Part shown: piece by piece, positions 1 through 4,984 of the stretch
Position numbering within the stretch: the stretch's first letter is position 1
Layout of the letters: the number at the start of each line of letters is the position of its first letter
From: Bacillota bacterium
Lineage (GTDB): Bacteria; Bacillota; Clostridia; Oscillospirales; Acutalibacteraceae
Assembly: GCA_023420245.1 (NCBI GenBank)
Contig: JAEZWL010000137.1
Location: forward strand, 1-7,161
DNA length: 7,161 nucleotides
Direction: 5' to 3'
Position numbers and translations under genes: made by a program
The notes under the pieces: generated by a model
Seen by the model: only the letters and a program-made list of their open reading frames with translations
Told to the model about the DNA's origin: nothing
The model's database searches: none

Positions 1-761
1 TTTGCCAGAACTGCTTCAATCTTATCGATACCCTGAGAAGCGATAAAGGTCTTCATCAGGTCGGTTGCCTTAACCTTATCCCACATAGCTGTGTCGGCAG
101 CGAGTTTTACAGGCTCAAAGCCGGCCTTCTGGATTGCTTCAACGGAATACTTTGTGCGGAGGGTTGCGTCCTGATGGCCAGGCTCGCCCTGCAGCATAAC
201 GTACTGGATTTTGCCGTCGCCGTTCTTATCGGCGCCCTTGTTCGCCTTGAAGTAATCGGCAACAATTTCGCCGGACATGGTGCCGGATTCCTCTGCCTTC
301 GCGCCGACATACCATACCTTGTCGTAGCTCTTCATCACGTCTGCTTCCGGCTCACGGTTGAGGAATACGATCGGGAGGCTCTTTGCCTTTGCTTTCTCAA
401 GCAGCGGTCCTGCGGCAGTACGGTCAACCGCGTTGATTGCCAGAGCGGTTACACCCTTTGTAATAAAGGTATCAACCTGCTCGTTCTGTGTCGGCTGTTT
501 GTTCTGGGAGTCCACGATATCGAGAGAAGCGCCCAGAGTTTTTGCCTGTGCCGTCATGTTATTGCGTACACCGGTCATGAATGTATCGTCAAATTTGTAG
601 ATACATACGCCGACGCTTACATCGGATGCCGCAGCCTGGCTGGCTGCCGGCGCTGTGCTGGCTGCCGGTGCCGCACTGGACGCAGTGGCGGGGCTGGAGC
701 AGCCCGTGGCTGCGGTGGCAATCATCATAGTGGCTAAAGTCAATGCAACTATTTTCTTCAT
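1..761 (-). CDS. mglB: Galactose/methyl-galactoside ABC transporter substrate-binding lipoprotein, MglB type (partial, C-terminus off left edge)
   Basis: This is the extracytoplasmic receptor that captures galactose or glucose for an Mgl-type ABC importer. 253 complete residues are visible. Residues 1-20 form a lipoprotein signal ending in ATG before Cys21, followed by an Ala/Ser-rich linker to about residue 46. The mature domain starts DVSVGVCIYKFDDTFM. Residues matching the E. coli MglB binding site and calcium loop are visible: D59/F61, the N-R-E-P stretch near 135-138, a DKNGDGKIQ calcium loop at 178-186, GEPGHQDA at 192-199 (H196, D198, R202) and TAMWD at 224-228. The ATG at 761 is preceded by an AGGGG ribosome binding site about nine bases upstream. 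Roughly the last quarter is missing. The transporter ATPase and permease genes would be expected to the left, outside the window. Family assignment is very secure; the exact sugar is inferred. Confidence 0.95.
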   Translation of the reverse strand, partial: MKKIVALTLATMMIATAATGCSSPATASSAAPAASTAPAASQAAASDVSVGVCIYKFDDTFMTGVRNNMTAQAKTLGASLDIVDSQNKQPTQNEQVDTFITKGVTALAINAVDRTAAGPLLEKAKAKSLPIVFLNREPEADVMKSYDKVWYVGAKAEESGTMSGEIVADYFKANKGADKNGDGKIQYVMLQGEPGHQDATLRTKYSVEAIQKAGFEPVKLAADTAMWDKVKATDLMKTFIASQGIDKIEAVLA

Positions 762-815
762 AGTAAAATCCCCTACTTTCTTCAACTTTCATAAAATCTG
801 CAAACCGTAATCGCC

Positions 816-831
816 TTGTGCAATTGCACAA
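816..831. promoter_or_regulatory. Perfect 16-base palindrome, candidate operator for the sugar transporter
   Basis: TTGTGCAATTGCACAA reads identically on both strands. It sits 54 bases upstream of the sugar-binding-protein ATG and downstream of the candidate minus-strand promoters, a usual place for a repressor site. It has no central CG, so it is not a typical LacI/CcpA operator, and the regulator is unknown. A related core, TGTGCACA, lies at 966-973. Confidence 0.5.
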
Positions 832-850
832 ATAATGACTCGTTTGCTGC

Positions 851-891
851 TTTCTATTGGATATTATAACCGTGCGTCAAAGAATAATCCA
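851..891 (-). promoter_or_regulatory. Candidate promoter region for the sugar-binding-protein gene
   Basis: On the minus strand a perfect TATAAT lies at 868-863, but its -35 region is poor (TGGATT at 891-886, 17-base spacer). An overlapping alternative is TTGACG at 880-875, an 18-base spacer, and TAGAAA at 856-851. Either would give a leader of roughly 80-95 bases containing the 816-831 palindrome. A second minus-strand TATAAT at 978-973 is a further, weaker possibility. The choice cannot be settled by eye. Confidence 0.45.
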
Positions 892-995
892 TATGATTTT
901 CTCTACACTTCTATTGAATTTCTTTTTAATTCTGCTCAAAGCACGAAGGAAAAGTGAAATATATTTGTGCACATTATATATCCAAACTCGATTTT

Positions 996-1010
996 GTTGT
1001 GAAAAACAAC
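996..1010. repeat. Small inverted repeat in the divergent intergenic gap
   Basis: GTTGT and ACAAC form a perfect 5-bp stem around a five-base GAAAA loop. It lies between the two divergent promoters. No function can be assigned; it has no run of T characteristic of a terminator. The rest of 762-1110 is AT-rich and holds no credible gene. Confidence 0.3.
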
Positions 1011-1055
1011 GGATTGTTCCCAATCAGCTAAAATACACCGAACCGTTCCGCGTAC

Positions 1056-1084
1056 TTGTTATCAATCCCGAAAGGGGATATAAT
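1056..1084 (+). promoter_or_regulatory. Sigma-A-type promoter for the serine hydrolase gene
   Basis: TTGTTA at 1056-1061 and a perfect TATAAT at 1079-1084 are separated by 17 bases. Transcription would begin near 1091, giving a short leader of about 20 bases. The ribosome binding site GGAAG (1095-1099) lies about 11 bases before the ATG and is only moderate. Confidence 0.75.
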
Positions 1085-1110
1085 GGATAAAAACGGAAGC
1101 TGGTCATAAT

Positions 1111-1896
1111 ATGAAGGAAAACATCCTTAACCAATTGCGGGAAAATCCCGGCAAAATCGGTTTCTATTATAAAAACCTCATTACCGGCGAGACCTGGGAA
1201 TGGAACGCTTCTCTGCCGCTTCTGGCCGCCAGTGTGATTAAAATTCCGGTACTGACGGAAGCTTTTTTTCAGTTTGAATCCGGCGGCGCGCAGAAAACAG
1301 AGGTTTTCCGTATCCGGGAGGAAGATAAGCTTCCTTCCTGCGGCGCGCTAACCTACCTGCACAGCGGGCTGGAGGTAACGCTGGAGGACCTTTGTACCCT
1401 GATGATTATTTTAAGCGACAATACCGCCGCTAACCTGCTGATTAAAAAATTCGCAATCGGCACGATTAACCAGCGGATGCGGGAGCTTGGACTAAGCGTA
1501 ACAACGGTAAACCGCCTGCTGTTTGACGCGGAAGAAGCCGCAAAGGGCAGCGAAAACTATATCAGCGCCGCGGAAATCGGGTTCCTGCTGGAGCAAATGT
1601 ACCGGGGTGCGCTTGTTTCGCCAGGCGCTTCGGAGCAAATGCTGCGTATTCTCAAAAATCAGCGGCTGAACGGAAAAATGCCGTTCCTGATACCCAAAAA
1701 AGTAACCATTGCCCATAAAACGGGAGAGGACGACGGAATTACGCACGACGTGGGAATTGTATATGCTCCGCAGCCGTTTGTGGTGTGTTTCTGTTCCAAC
1801 GAAACAGACGTCCCCCGCTTTGAACGAACCATTCAGAGTGTGACGAAGGCTTTGTATGATATGCAGACAGAGTCCCTTCCATCCTTTTCAAGCTGA
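1111..1896 (+). CDS. Class A beta-lactamase-fold serine hydrolase, no signal peptide
   Basis: A 261-residue protein of the beta-lactamase2 group of penicillin-recognising serine hydrolases. The three active-site motifs are present in order and well spaced: S41-V-I-K44, the S102-D-N104 triad and K203-T-G205. The omega-loop segment usually bearing the deacylating glutamate (ExxLN) is absent; the corresponding stretch reads FDAEEAAKGSENY (about 138-150). There is no signal peptide or membrane segment, so the protein is predicted cytoplasmic, unlike true secreted beta-lactamases. Antibiotic hydrolysis is therefore doubtful. A peptidase or amidase role on cell-wall-derived peptides is inferred from the D-aminoacylase and LD-carboxypeptidase genes downstream. 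The gene has its own promoter; 129 bases separate it from the next gene. The fold call is secure, the substrate unknown. Confidence 0.9.
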   Translation: MKENILNQLRENPGKIGFYYKNLITGETWEWNASLPLLAASVIKIPVLTEAFFQFESGGAQKTEVFRIREEDKLPSCGALTYLHSGLEVTLEDLCTLMIILSDNTAANLLIKKFAIGTINQRMRELGLSVTTVNRLLFDAEEAAKGSENYISAAEIGFLLEQMYRGALVSPGASEQMLRILKNQRLNGKMPFLIPKKVTIAHKTGEDDGITHDVGIVYAPQPFVVCFCSNETDVPRFERTIQSVTKALYDMQTESLPSFSS

Positions 1897-1937
1897 CCAA
1901 AAATCGCGCGGCAGAAATCTCGCCACATTTTTGCCCG

Positions 1938-1959
1938 CAAGCCTCCGGGCTTGTATTTT
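1938..1959 (+). terminator. Weak hairpin after the serine hydrolase gene, possible partial terminator
   Basis: CAAGCC (1938-1943) and GGCTTG (1948-1953) form a 6-bp stem with a TCCG loop, followed by TATTTT. The stem and T-run are short, so it probably attenuates rather than stops transcription into the next gene. No convincing separate promoter is visible before that gene; TAATAT at 1977-1982 is a weak -10 candidate. Confidence 0.4.
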
Positions 1960-2025
1960 ACGATTTGCCCTGCCTGTAATATAGAAAATTATGTGTGATT
2001 AGTATCGTCCGGAAAGGGAATATTT

Positions 2026-3378
2026 ATGACAACTCTGATCAAAAACGGAACCTTAATTGATCCGGTTAATCAGGTTCACGCAAAAAGAAACCTGCTCATA
2101 AAAGAGAAACGGATTTTGTGCTGCACCGGCGAGGAGCCTCAGACCGACCGCGTAATTGACGCGTCAGGCAAAATCGTAGCGCCCGGCTTTATCGACGCCC
2201 ATATGCACGAAGGCGGAAGAACGCCTGACGGAACGCTGGATGAAAGTATGTTCCTCGCCCTTCTGCAAATGGGTGTTACCTCCGCGCTGGGTGGGAACTG
2301 CGGCAACAACGCGTTTGATTCTCCCAGCGAATATTTGGATTTAATCGATTGGCAGGGCATTCCCGTTCATCTCGGTCTTTTTGCTGGACACACCGACGCG
2401 CGTTTTCGTGCCGGCGCAACGGATAAATACGCGCCCCTGCGTGACGGCGAGCTGAACACCCTGCTCGCTTCTTTGAAAAAAGAGCTGGATTCCGGCTGCG
2501 CCGGAATTTCATTCGGCATAAAATACACGCCCGGAATCACCTTCGAAGAGCTGCTACAGGTCTGTCTCCTTTGCAAAGAAAGCGGCAAGCCGATTTCCGC
2601 ACACATTCGCGAGGACGCGGCGGGCGGACCCGACGCCGCGCGGGAAGTCGCCGAGGTCGGGCGCCAGCTGGGAATTTCCGTGGAAATATCTCACATCGGA
2701 AGCATGGCGGGCTTTGGTCAGATGCAGCAGACCCTTGCTCTGCTCGACGAATACACGCTGAACGGAATTAGCCTCGGAGTTGACTGTTACCCTTACGACG
2801 CCTTTAGTACGGACATCGGAGAAACCACCTACGACGAGGGCTGGCTGGAACATTACGACACAGATTATTCCAGTATTGAAATTTGCAGCGGTCCTTACAA
2901 AGGGCGCCGCTGCACGGAAGAGCTCTTCCGCGAGCTAAGAAAAACCGCGCCAGGAACGATTACCGTCTGTCACGTGATGAAGCCGGAGGAAATTGACCTT
3001 GCGCTGCTTCACCCGAACACAATCCTTGTTACCGACGGTTACCTGAACAACGGGCAGGGGCATCCGCGCGCCGCCGGCACATTCCCGCGCTTTCTCAAAA
3101 ACTATGTCCGCACCGGAAAGATCAGCCTGGACGACGCGATCGCCAAAATGACCGCTATTCCGGCGCAGCGATTCGGTCTGACGCAAAAAGGGCGGCTATC
3201 CGCAGGAGCGGACGCCGACCTTGTAATATTTGACCTTGAAAAAATTGCTGACTGTTCCTCTTACGAGAATCCGATAAAACCACCGGTGGGAATTGATACC
3301 GTTCTGATCGGCGGCGAAATCGCGGTTCAAAATTCGGTTGTGGTAAACCGCCGTTTAGGTCGTTCCCTGCGATTCTAA
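2026..3378 (+). CDS. N-acyl-D-amino-acid deacylase family amidohydrolase
   Basis: A 450-residue metal-dependent amidohydrolase of the D-aminoacylase branch, which removes N-acyl groups from D-amino acids or related D-configured compounds. Visible landmarks follow the family: D-x-H59-x-H61 after strand one, GGNC92G (bridging metal cysteine), GCAGISFGIKYTPG at 157-170, H193 in SAHIRED, H223 in ISHIGS, VDCYPYDAF at 252-260, and D337 in VTDG followed by GHPRAAGTFPRFL (345-357). The C-terminal cap ends with KGRLSAGADADLVIFD (388-403), typical of the superfamily. It is somewhat shorter than the usual 480-530 residues. There is no signal peptide, so it is cytoplasmic. The ATG is preceded by AAAGGG with a seven-base gap. 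It lies 28 bases upstream of the LD-carboxypeptidase gene, suggesting co-transcription. Family secure; a muropeptide-derived substrate is inference, and D-amino acids from diet or medium are an alternative. Confidence 0.9.
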   Translation: MTTLIKNGTLIDPVNQVHAKRNLLIKEKRILCCTGEEPQTDRVIDASGKIVAPGFIDAHMHEGGRTPDGTLDESMFLALLQMGVTSALGGNCGNNAFDSPSEYLDLIDWQGIPVHLGLFAGHTDARFRAGATDKYAPLRDGELNTLLASLKKELDSGCAGISFGIKYTPGITFEELLQVCLLCKESGKPISAHIREDAAGGPDAAREVAEVGRQLGISVEISHIGSMAGFGQMQQTLALLDEYTLNGISLGVDCYPYDAFSTDIGETTYDEGWLEHYDTDYSSIEICSGPYKGRRCTEELFRELRKTAPGTITVCHVMKPEEIDLALLHPNTILVTDGYLNNGQGHPRAAGTFPRFLKNYVRTGKISLDDAIAKMTAIPAQRFGLTQKGRLSAGADADLVIFDLEKIADCSSYENPIKPPVGIDTVLIGGEIAVQNSVVVNRRLGRSLRF

Positions 3379-3393
3379 AAACAATCCTTTTAC

Positions 3394-3398
3394 AGGAG
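3394..3398 (+). promoter_or_regulatory. Ribosome binding site that fixes a TTG start
   Basis: AGGAG at 3394-3398 is the only strong site here. It overlaps an in-frame GTG at 3398, which therefore cannot be the start. It lies eight bases before the in-frame TTG at 3407, the usual spacing, so TTG is chosen. Confidence 0.75.
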
Positions 3399-3406
3399 TG
3401 ATCAAC

Positions 3407-4321
3407 TTGTATACGCCAAAACCACTGTTCCCGGGCGCGCGCGTCGCGCTGGTAGCGCCCGCCGGTCCGGTTCCGCCGGAACGCCTTGCGCCCGCTGTAA
3501 AATCCGTTGAAGCTCTGGGTCTGGTGCCCGAGGTATATCCAAGCTGCCGAAGCAGGCACGGCTATTTCGGAGGAGGCGACCGCCTGCGCGCGGATGACCT
3601 GAACCGCGCGTTTGCCGACCGTGAAATCGACGGGATTTTATGCATTCGCGGCGGTTACGGCTCTCAGCGCCTAATGAATCTGATCGATTTTGATCTCATC
3701 CGGCGCAACCCAAAATATTTCAGCGGCTACAGTGATATTACCGCACTACATATCATGATCAACCAGTACTGCGGCTTCGTAACCTACCATACCCCCATGC
3801 CCTCCACCGAATTATATCAGGGTACGGACGCGTACACGCTCGGCTACATTAGAAAGCTGATGGACGGCATCTGCCTCGGGCAGCTGAAAAACCCGGAGGG
3901 CTATCCGCTGAAAACACTCGTGGGCGGCTGCGCCCGGGGTATATTGACGGGCGGCAACCTGTCGCTGGTCGTTTCCTCCCTGGGTACGCCCTATGAAATC
4001 GACACCAAAGGAAAAATTCTGTTTCTGGAGGATGTGGATGAGGAGCCATACAGCGTGGACCGCATGCTGCTGCAACTCAAAAACGCGGGCAAGCTCCGGG
4101 ACTGCGCCGGTATCCTTCTGGGGTATTACACCAACTGCGGAGCCAAACAGCCGGAGCAATCCCTTACACTGGCGGAGGTGTTTGAGGAGCTGATCGTACC
4201 GGAACAAAAACCGACCGTAATAAATCTTGCCTGCGGGCACAGCCTGCCGAGCATGTCTCTTCCTCTGGGCAAAGAGGTTCTTCTGGATGTGCGCTCGGAG
4301 CAGCGGATTATCGTGGACTGA
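3407..4321 (+). CDS. LD-carboxypeptidase, peptidase family S66 (muramoyltetrapeptide carboxypeptidase)
   Basis: Predicted cytoplasmic serine peptidase that removes the terminal D-alanine from murein tetrapeptides during cell-wall recycling. From the TTG start it has 304 residues, normal for the family. The opening FPGARVALVAPAGPV is typical. CIRGGYGSQRLM at 79-90 precedes the nucleophile Ser109 in GYSDITAL. The other two triad members are Glu208 in LFLEDVDEEPY and His278 in ACGHSLPSM, matching Ser115/Glu217/His285 of the Pseudomonas LdcA. No signal peptide is seen. It is the last gene of the plus-strand set, 28 bases after the D-aminoacylase gene and immediately before a strong terminator. 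The name ldcA/ykfA would fit, but orthology to either cannot be fixed by eye. Related S66 members such as microcin C immunity proteins (MccF) are less likely given the neighbours. Confidence 0.93.
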   Translation: MYTPKPLFPGARVALVAPAGPVPPERLAPAVKSVEALGLVPEVYPSCRSRHGYFGGGDRLRADDLNRAFADREIDGILCIRGGYGSQRLMNLIDFDLIRRNPKYFSGYSDITALHIMINQYCGFVTYHTPMPSTELYQGTDAYTLGYIRKLMDGICLGQLKNPEGYPLKTLVGGCARGILTGGNLSLVVSSLGTPYEIDTKGKILFLEDVDEEPYSVDRMLLQLKNAGKLRDCAGILLGYYTNCGAKQPEQSLTLAEVFEELIVPEQKPTVINLACGHSLPSMSLPLGKEVLLDVRSEQRIIVD

Positions 4322-4329
4322 ACTCTCGT

Positions 4330-4371
4330 AAAAACCGCTGTATTACGAATGACTGTAATACAGCGGTTTTT
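4330..4371. terminator. Strong intrinsic terminator after the LD-carboxypeptidase gene, bidirectional
   Basis: A perfect 12-bp stem (4335-4346 with 4355-4366) and an eight-base loop are followed by six T and preceded by five A, so it could stop transcription from both sides. It begins about ten bases after the stop codon. Confidence 0.93.
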
Positions 4372-4431
4372 TATGTAAGATAAATTTTTAAAAAGCTGTA
4401 CAGAATCAAAAAAATAAAATTAAAAATTATG

Positions 4432-4460
4432 TTGCATTATAGAATCAAACGCGCTATAAT
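4432..4460 (+). promoter_or_regulatory. Near-consensus promoter opening the non-coding locus
   Basis: TTGCAT at 4432-4437, a 17-base spacer, and a perfect TATAAT at 4455-4460. The 50 bases upstream are almost pure A/T, like an UP element. Transcription should begin near 4467. No ORF with a ribosome binding site follows, so the product is probably an RNA. Confidence 0.72.
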
Positions 4461-4477
4461 TCTAATAGAGGCACAAT

Positions 4478-4522
4478 AAAAAACAAACGCAGAGGCAGGC
4501 GCTCGAACACCTGCCTCCTGCG
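4478..4522 (-). terminator. Strong minus-strand terminator-like hairpin
   Basis: On the minus strand, CGCAG plus AGGCAGGTG (4522-4508, with a bulged G) pairs with CGCCTGCCT plus CTGCG (4501-4488) around TTCGAG, then TTTG and six T. The single G-U pair becomes an A-C mismatch on the plus strand, which favours minus-strand RNA. Confidence 0.5.
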
Positions 4523-4569
4523 ATACGGAGAACAGACCTCCATACCACAACGGGAAATCCCGCACGTTT
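4478..4569 (-). ncRNA. Candidate small antisense RNA, about 90 nt, unidentified
   Basis: A minus-strand unit inside the plus-strand RNA locus. A modest promoter (TGTACA at 4606-4601, 17 bases, TATATA at 4583-4578, or TATAAT at 4581-4576) would start RNA near 4569. It would contain three hairpins: CGGG/CCCG at 4562-4551; GGTATGGAG with CTCCGTATC at 4546-4522 (two G-U pairs that are mismatches on the other strand); and the terminator at 4522-4488. CAAACG at 4570-4565 could also pair with CGTTTG at 4489-4484. Strand preference is opposite to that of the adjoining 4583-4685 segment. No family recognised. Confidence 0.3.
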
Positions 4570-4648
4570 GCAAACATTATATACTTCTTTCGTCACATTT
4601 TGTACAGAGGGAAGTTTTAAGAGATTTTTGCGATTGCCGAGAGCCCTG

Positions 4649-4685
4649 CGCTGTGTATGGAAAATTTCCGTACATGGCGTTTTTT
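4649..4685 (+). terminator. Intrinsic terminator of the plus-strand RNA
   Basis: CGCTGTGTATGG (4649-4660) pairs along its full 12 bases with CCGTACATGGCG (4668-4679), using three G-U pairs, around a seven-base loop, followed by six T. The G-U pairs make it a plus-strand structure. Confidence 0.72.
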
Positions 4686-4689
4686 ATTG

Positions 4690-4789
4690 TTGCCCCCCGA
4701 ATAGAGCGGCGCGGGCGGTTCACAGGATTACCACCCTGTTGAATACCCTACACACCCTCCCGCGCAAGCTGATTCGTATGATGGGGCAA
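4690..4789. other. Long imperfect helix, probable structured RNA domain
   Basis: Nested complementary blocks occur in register: TTGCCCC (4690-4696) with GGGGCAA (4783-4789), CGAAT (4698-4702) with ATTCG (4772-4776), AGC (4705-4707) with GCT (4768-4770), GCGCGGG (4709-4715) with CCCGCGC (4759-4765). Inside is a hairpin at 4719-4743. The inner hairpin closes better on the minus strand (CAGGGT-GGTA-ATCCTG with a G-U pair). The outer block competes for 4690-4694 with the closing repeat of the neighbouring RNA candidate. It matches no RNA I recognise. Confidence 0.45.
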
Positions 4790-4862
4790 TAAGAAGAGCT
4801 GAAAGGTGATCGTTTTCAAACAGGCACCAAATAGAGCGAATGCAAATAGCACCCCCTACACA
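4700..4862. repeat. Duplicated pair of 9-mers (AATAGAGCG ... CCCTACACA)
   Basis: AATAGAGCG occurs at 4700-4708 and 4830-4838; CCCTACACA follows at 4746-4754 and 4854-4862, in the same order and orientation. The 7-base core AATAGAG also occurs at 4464-4470, just after the RNA promoter. Spacing within the pairs differs (37 versus 15 bases). Function is unknown; it may be a decayed duplication or repeated binding sites. Confidence 0.5.
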
Positions 4863-4870
4863 ATGCACAA

Positions 4871-4918
4871 AAATGCGTCTTGAGCGGGCTTGAAAAGCCG
4901 TATTCAGGCGCATTTTTT
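4871..4918. terminator. Bidirectional terminator between the RNA locus and the lipoprotein gene
   Basis: ATGCG (4873-4877) pairs with CGCAT (4909-4913), enclosing an imperfect middle and a GGCTT/AAGCC inner hairpin. Six T follow on the plus strand and five on the minus strand. It probably ends the lipoprotein operon on the minus strand and any read-through from the RNA locus on the plus strand. Confidence 0.65.
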
Positions 4919-4945
4919 GTTATTCAGCCGTTGTATGAACAGATC

Positions 4946-4981
4946 GCTATTGCAAATTCATTCTACAATAGCCCGTTTTTT
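4946..4981 (+). terminator. Additional plus-strand hairpin with T-run
   Basis: GCTATTG (4946-4952) and CAATAGC (4966-4972) form a 7-bp stem with a 13-base loop; CCG then six T follow. The three-base gap before the T-run makes it a weaker terminator. It would shield the end of the lipoprotein gene from opposing transcription. Confidence 0.45.
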
Positions 4982-4984
4982 CAT

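Larger units (their letters stand above)
4467..4686 (+). ncRNA. Candidate structured non-coding RNA, about 220 nt, unidentified
   Basis: Bounded by a strong promoter and an intrinsic terminator (4649-4685), with no coding capacity. Visible pairings: a hairpin at 4488-4522; a hairpin at 4583-4615 (ACTTCTTTC with GAGGGAAGT, two G-U pairs that favour this strand); and the terminator hairpin. The 5' segment GGCACAATAAAAAAC (4470-4484) can also pair with GTTTTTTATTGTTGCC (4679-4694), one base bulged. This would close the whole molecule if transcription runs past the T-run. A closed end of this kind occurs in 6S RNA and some large Firmicute RNAs, but I recognise no conserved core of 6S, tmRNA, RNase P, SRP or a known riboswitch. 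An alternative reading is a small mobile element with inverted ends. Confidence 0.4.
4470..4694. repeat. Long-range inverted repeat enclosing about 225 bases
   Basis: GGCACAATAAAAAAC at 4470-4484 is the reverse complement of GTTTTTTATTGTTGCC at 4679-4694 apart from one extra T. The match continues beyond the T-run used by the terminator (into ATTGTTGCC), so it is more than two unrelated T-runs. It may be the closing stem of an RNA or the ends of a small element. No target-site duplication directly abuts the ends. Confidence 0.6.

Noticed and set aside
174..737. A 187-codon ORF antisense to the sugar-binding-protein gene
   Set aside because: Shadow of the well-supported MglB frame; no family features and no ribosome binding site.
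857..1090. A 77-codon plus-strand ORF in the divergent gap (TTG start, hydrophobic segment)
   Set aside because: No ribosome binding site, unlikely start, overlaps promoters on both strands and runs through the -10 of the next gene.
4636..4649. GCCGAGAGCCCTGC, loosely like the B12 box of cobalamin riboswitches, near a BtuF-like gene
   Set aside because: The rest of the riboswitch core is not visible, and the strand is opposite to the binding-protein gene, with no plus-strand gene downstream.
4470..4694. Small mobile element with inverted ends
   Set aside because: The ends are inverted, but no direct target duplication abuts them, and internal promoter/terminator structure fits an RNA gene at least as well; kept only as an alternative.
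4726..4738. Minus-strand AGGGTGGTA, resembling the T-box antiterminator core
   Set aside because: The following ACCGCG part, the specifier stem and any downstream minus-strand tRNA-charging or amino-acid gene are missing; the bases are better explained by a local hairpin.
4709..4765. GCGCGGG/CCCGCGC stem, tRNA acceptor-like
   Set aside because: Only 57 bases in total, with no T-arm, anticodon arm or CCA-compatible end.
4568..4792. A 74-codon plus-strand ORF inside the RNA locus
   Set aside because: TTG start without ribosome binding site, runs through an intrinsic terminator and strong helices; composition is not protein-like.
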